Shown here: positions 22,468-23,123 of the stretch, one piece after another
Layout of the letters: each line of letters opens with the position of its first letter
Numbering within the stretch: the stretch's first letter is position 1
Assembly: GCA_037968575.1 (NCBI GenBank)
Contig: JBBKVR010000100.1
Location: 1-23,123, forward strand
Reading direction: 5' to 3'
From: UBA2137 sp037968575
Lineage (GTDB): Bacteria; Pseudomonadota; Alphaproteobacteria; Micavibrionales; Micavibrionaceae
DNA length: 23,123 bases
Made by a program: the position numbers and the translations under genes
The notes under the pieces: model-generated
The model's database searches: none
Told to the model about the DNA's origin: nothing
What the model saw: the letters and a program-made list of their open reading frames with translations, nothing else

Positions 22468-22497
22468 TATATAGAATGAAAAACGGGAGAATTACAA
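22468..22497 (-). promoter_or_regulatory. Sigma-70-type promoter of the Y-family polymerase gene
   Basis: On the minus strand TTGTAA (22497-22492), 18-bp spacer, TATATA (22473-22468). Transcription would start near 22461, at the edge of the LexA-type box, giving a leader of about 16 bases. The -35 hexamer begins 9 bp after the histidine kinase stop. Confidence 0.55.
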
Positions 22498-22505
22498 TCT
22501 AATTT

Positions 22506-23123
22506 TTAGGAAGCGAAGGCTGTTTTTGGTTCTGAAGCAAACTCAAGGGGAAGGGAAATGGTAAAGATGGAACCTTTGGCTTTTTTACTCTCTACTGTAA
22601 TGGTGCCACCCATTTTTTCTACCAAGAGCTTTGTGATAGGCAATCCCAATCCTGTTCCTGTCTTATGATGAGTATCACGATTGGTGTTTTGACTAAACGG
22701 TTCAAAAATATGCGGTATTTCTTCTTTTGAAATACCCATCCCTGTATCTTCTATTTTACAAACAAACTCTCCTCTATCAGAAAGAGACGTTTCAATTTTT
22801 ATATGCCCTTTATCAGTATATTTGATGGCATTCCCAATAAGATTTATGAGGATTTGTTTCACGCGCAACTCATCGCAAATCCAACTGACATCTTTTGTGT
22901 TGGGGTTGTCATAGATAATAACGAGATTTTTTTGTTGTGCTTCGACTTCAAGTATTTCCAGAATATCACTCATAATTCCATCGCATGAACAAGACTCAAA
23001 GGTAAATTCATAGTGCGGGTTTTGGTATTTTGTGAAATCAAGAAGGCTATCTATGATTTTATTCATATGCAGCGCACTTGTATGAATAGCATTAAAAAAT
23101 GGTTTTGCTTCTTCTGACAGTTC
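22506..23123 (-). CDS. Sensor histidine kinase, C-terminal part (truncated by window edge)
   Basis: The reading frame stays open to the window end, so the N terminus and sensor are missing; 205 residues are visible. The first visible residues, ELSEEAKPFFNAIHTSALHM with NKIIDSLLDFTKYQ, are the second helix of the HisKA dimerisation domain; the phospho-acceptor His lies outside. The HATPase_c catalytic domain is complete: N box LINLIGNAIKYT, G1 EDTGMGIS, F box IFEPFSQN, G2 GTGLGLPI and the final GSIFTISLPL. The ATG at 23066 is internal, not a start. No receiver domain follows: the protein ends shortly after the catalytic domain with EFASEPKTAFAS. Partner regulator and signal are unknown. Confidence 0.92.
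   Translation of the reverse strand, partial: ELSEEAKPFFNAIHTSALHMNKIIDSLLDFTKYQNPHYEFTFESCSCDGIMSDILEILEVEAQQKNLVIIYDNPNTKDVSWICDELRVKQILINLIGNAIKYTDKGHIKIETSLSDRGEFVCKIEDTGMGISKEEIPHIFEPFSQNTNRDTHHKTGTGLGLPITKLLVEKMGGTITVESKKAKGSIFTISLPLEFASEPKTAFAS

Overview
The window reads as compact chromosomal DNA from an AT-leaning alphaproteobacterium. The evidence is an rph-rdgB-hemW cluster divergent from grpE, a protein matching the C-terminal half of the alphaproteobacterial Suv3/MgpS helicases, a grpE promoter that fits the alphaproteobacterial sigma-32 pattern (CTTG-N18-CYTATNTNNG-like), and a GTTC-N7-GTTC direct repeat of the alphaproteobacterial LexA type. Genus cannot be decided from the sequence. 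I see no prophage, IS element, CRISPR array or rRNA.

Layout. 1-2.1 kb: methionine aminopeptidase (map, minus), a divergent CinA-like MoCF-domain protein, a small Cys-rich ORF and tRNA-Leu(UAA). 2.1-3.3 kb: a MarR-type regulator, a ~400-bp gap holding one doubtful 44-aa ORF, and a pentapeptide-repeat protein (all minus). 3.4-7.0 kb: uvrC, a bactofilin with its own terminator, and an unrecognised membrane-anchored protein. 7.0-9.1 kb: nth (minus), an AraC-HTH/O6-alkylguanine methyltransferase fusion, and an unrecognised 165-aa protein. 9.2-13.3 kb: grpE, dnaK and dnaJ on the minus strand, with a heat-shock promoter before grpE and a strong hairpin at the dnaK/dnaJ junction. 13.4-15.8 kb: rph-rdgB-hemW, with overlapping start and stop codons. 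15.8-17.3 kb: a large exported protein of unknown function (minus). 17.4-19.1 kb: a stand-alone Suv3 C-terminal-domain protein translationally coupled to a five-helix membrane protein. 19.0-20.6 kb: two tandem BPL_N-type (class I glutamine-amidotransferase-fold) proteins (minus). 20.7-21.1 kb: a tiny, very acidic exported protein with a clear terminator. 21.2-22.4 kb: a Y-family DNA polymerase behind a promoter carrying a LexA-type box. 22.5 kb to the edge: a sensor histidine kinase cut by the window end.

How the genes relate. Two functional groups stand out. One is genome maintenance: uvrC (nucleotide excision), nth (base excision), the Ogt fusion (direct reversal), rdgB (nucleotide pool cleaning) and the Y-family polymerase (translesion synthesis). 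They are scattered and are not one operon. The other is protein folding: grpE-dnaK-dnaJ without hrcA in its usual place next to grpE and without a visible CIRCE element. The least-described parts are the BPL_N pair, in which one member keeps the nucleophile but has lost the His-x-Glu and Gly-Gly motifs; the motorless Suv3-C protein with its membrane partner; and the acidic secreted protein.
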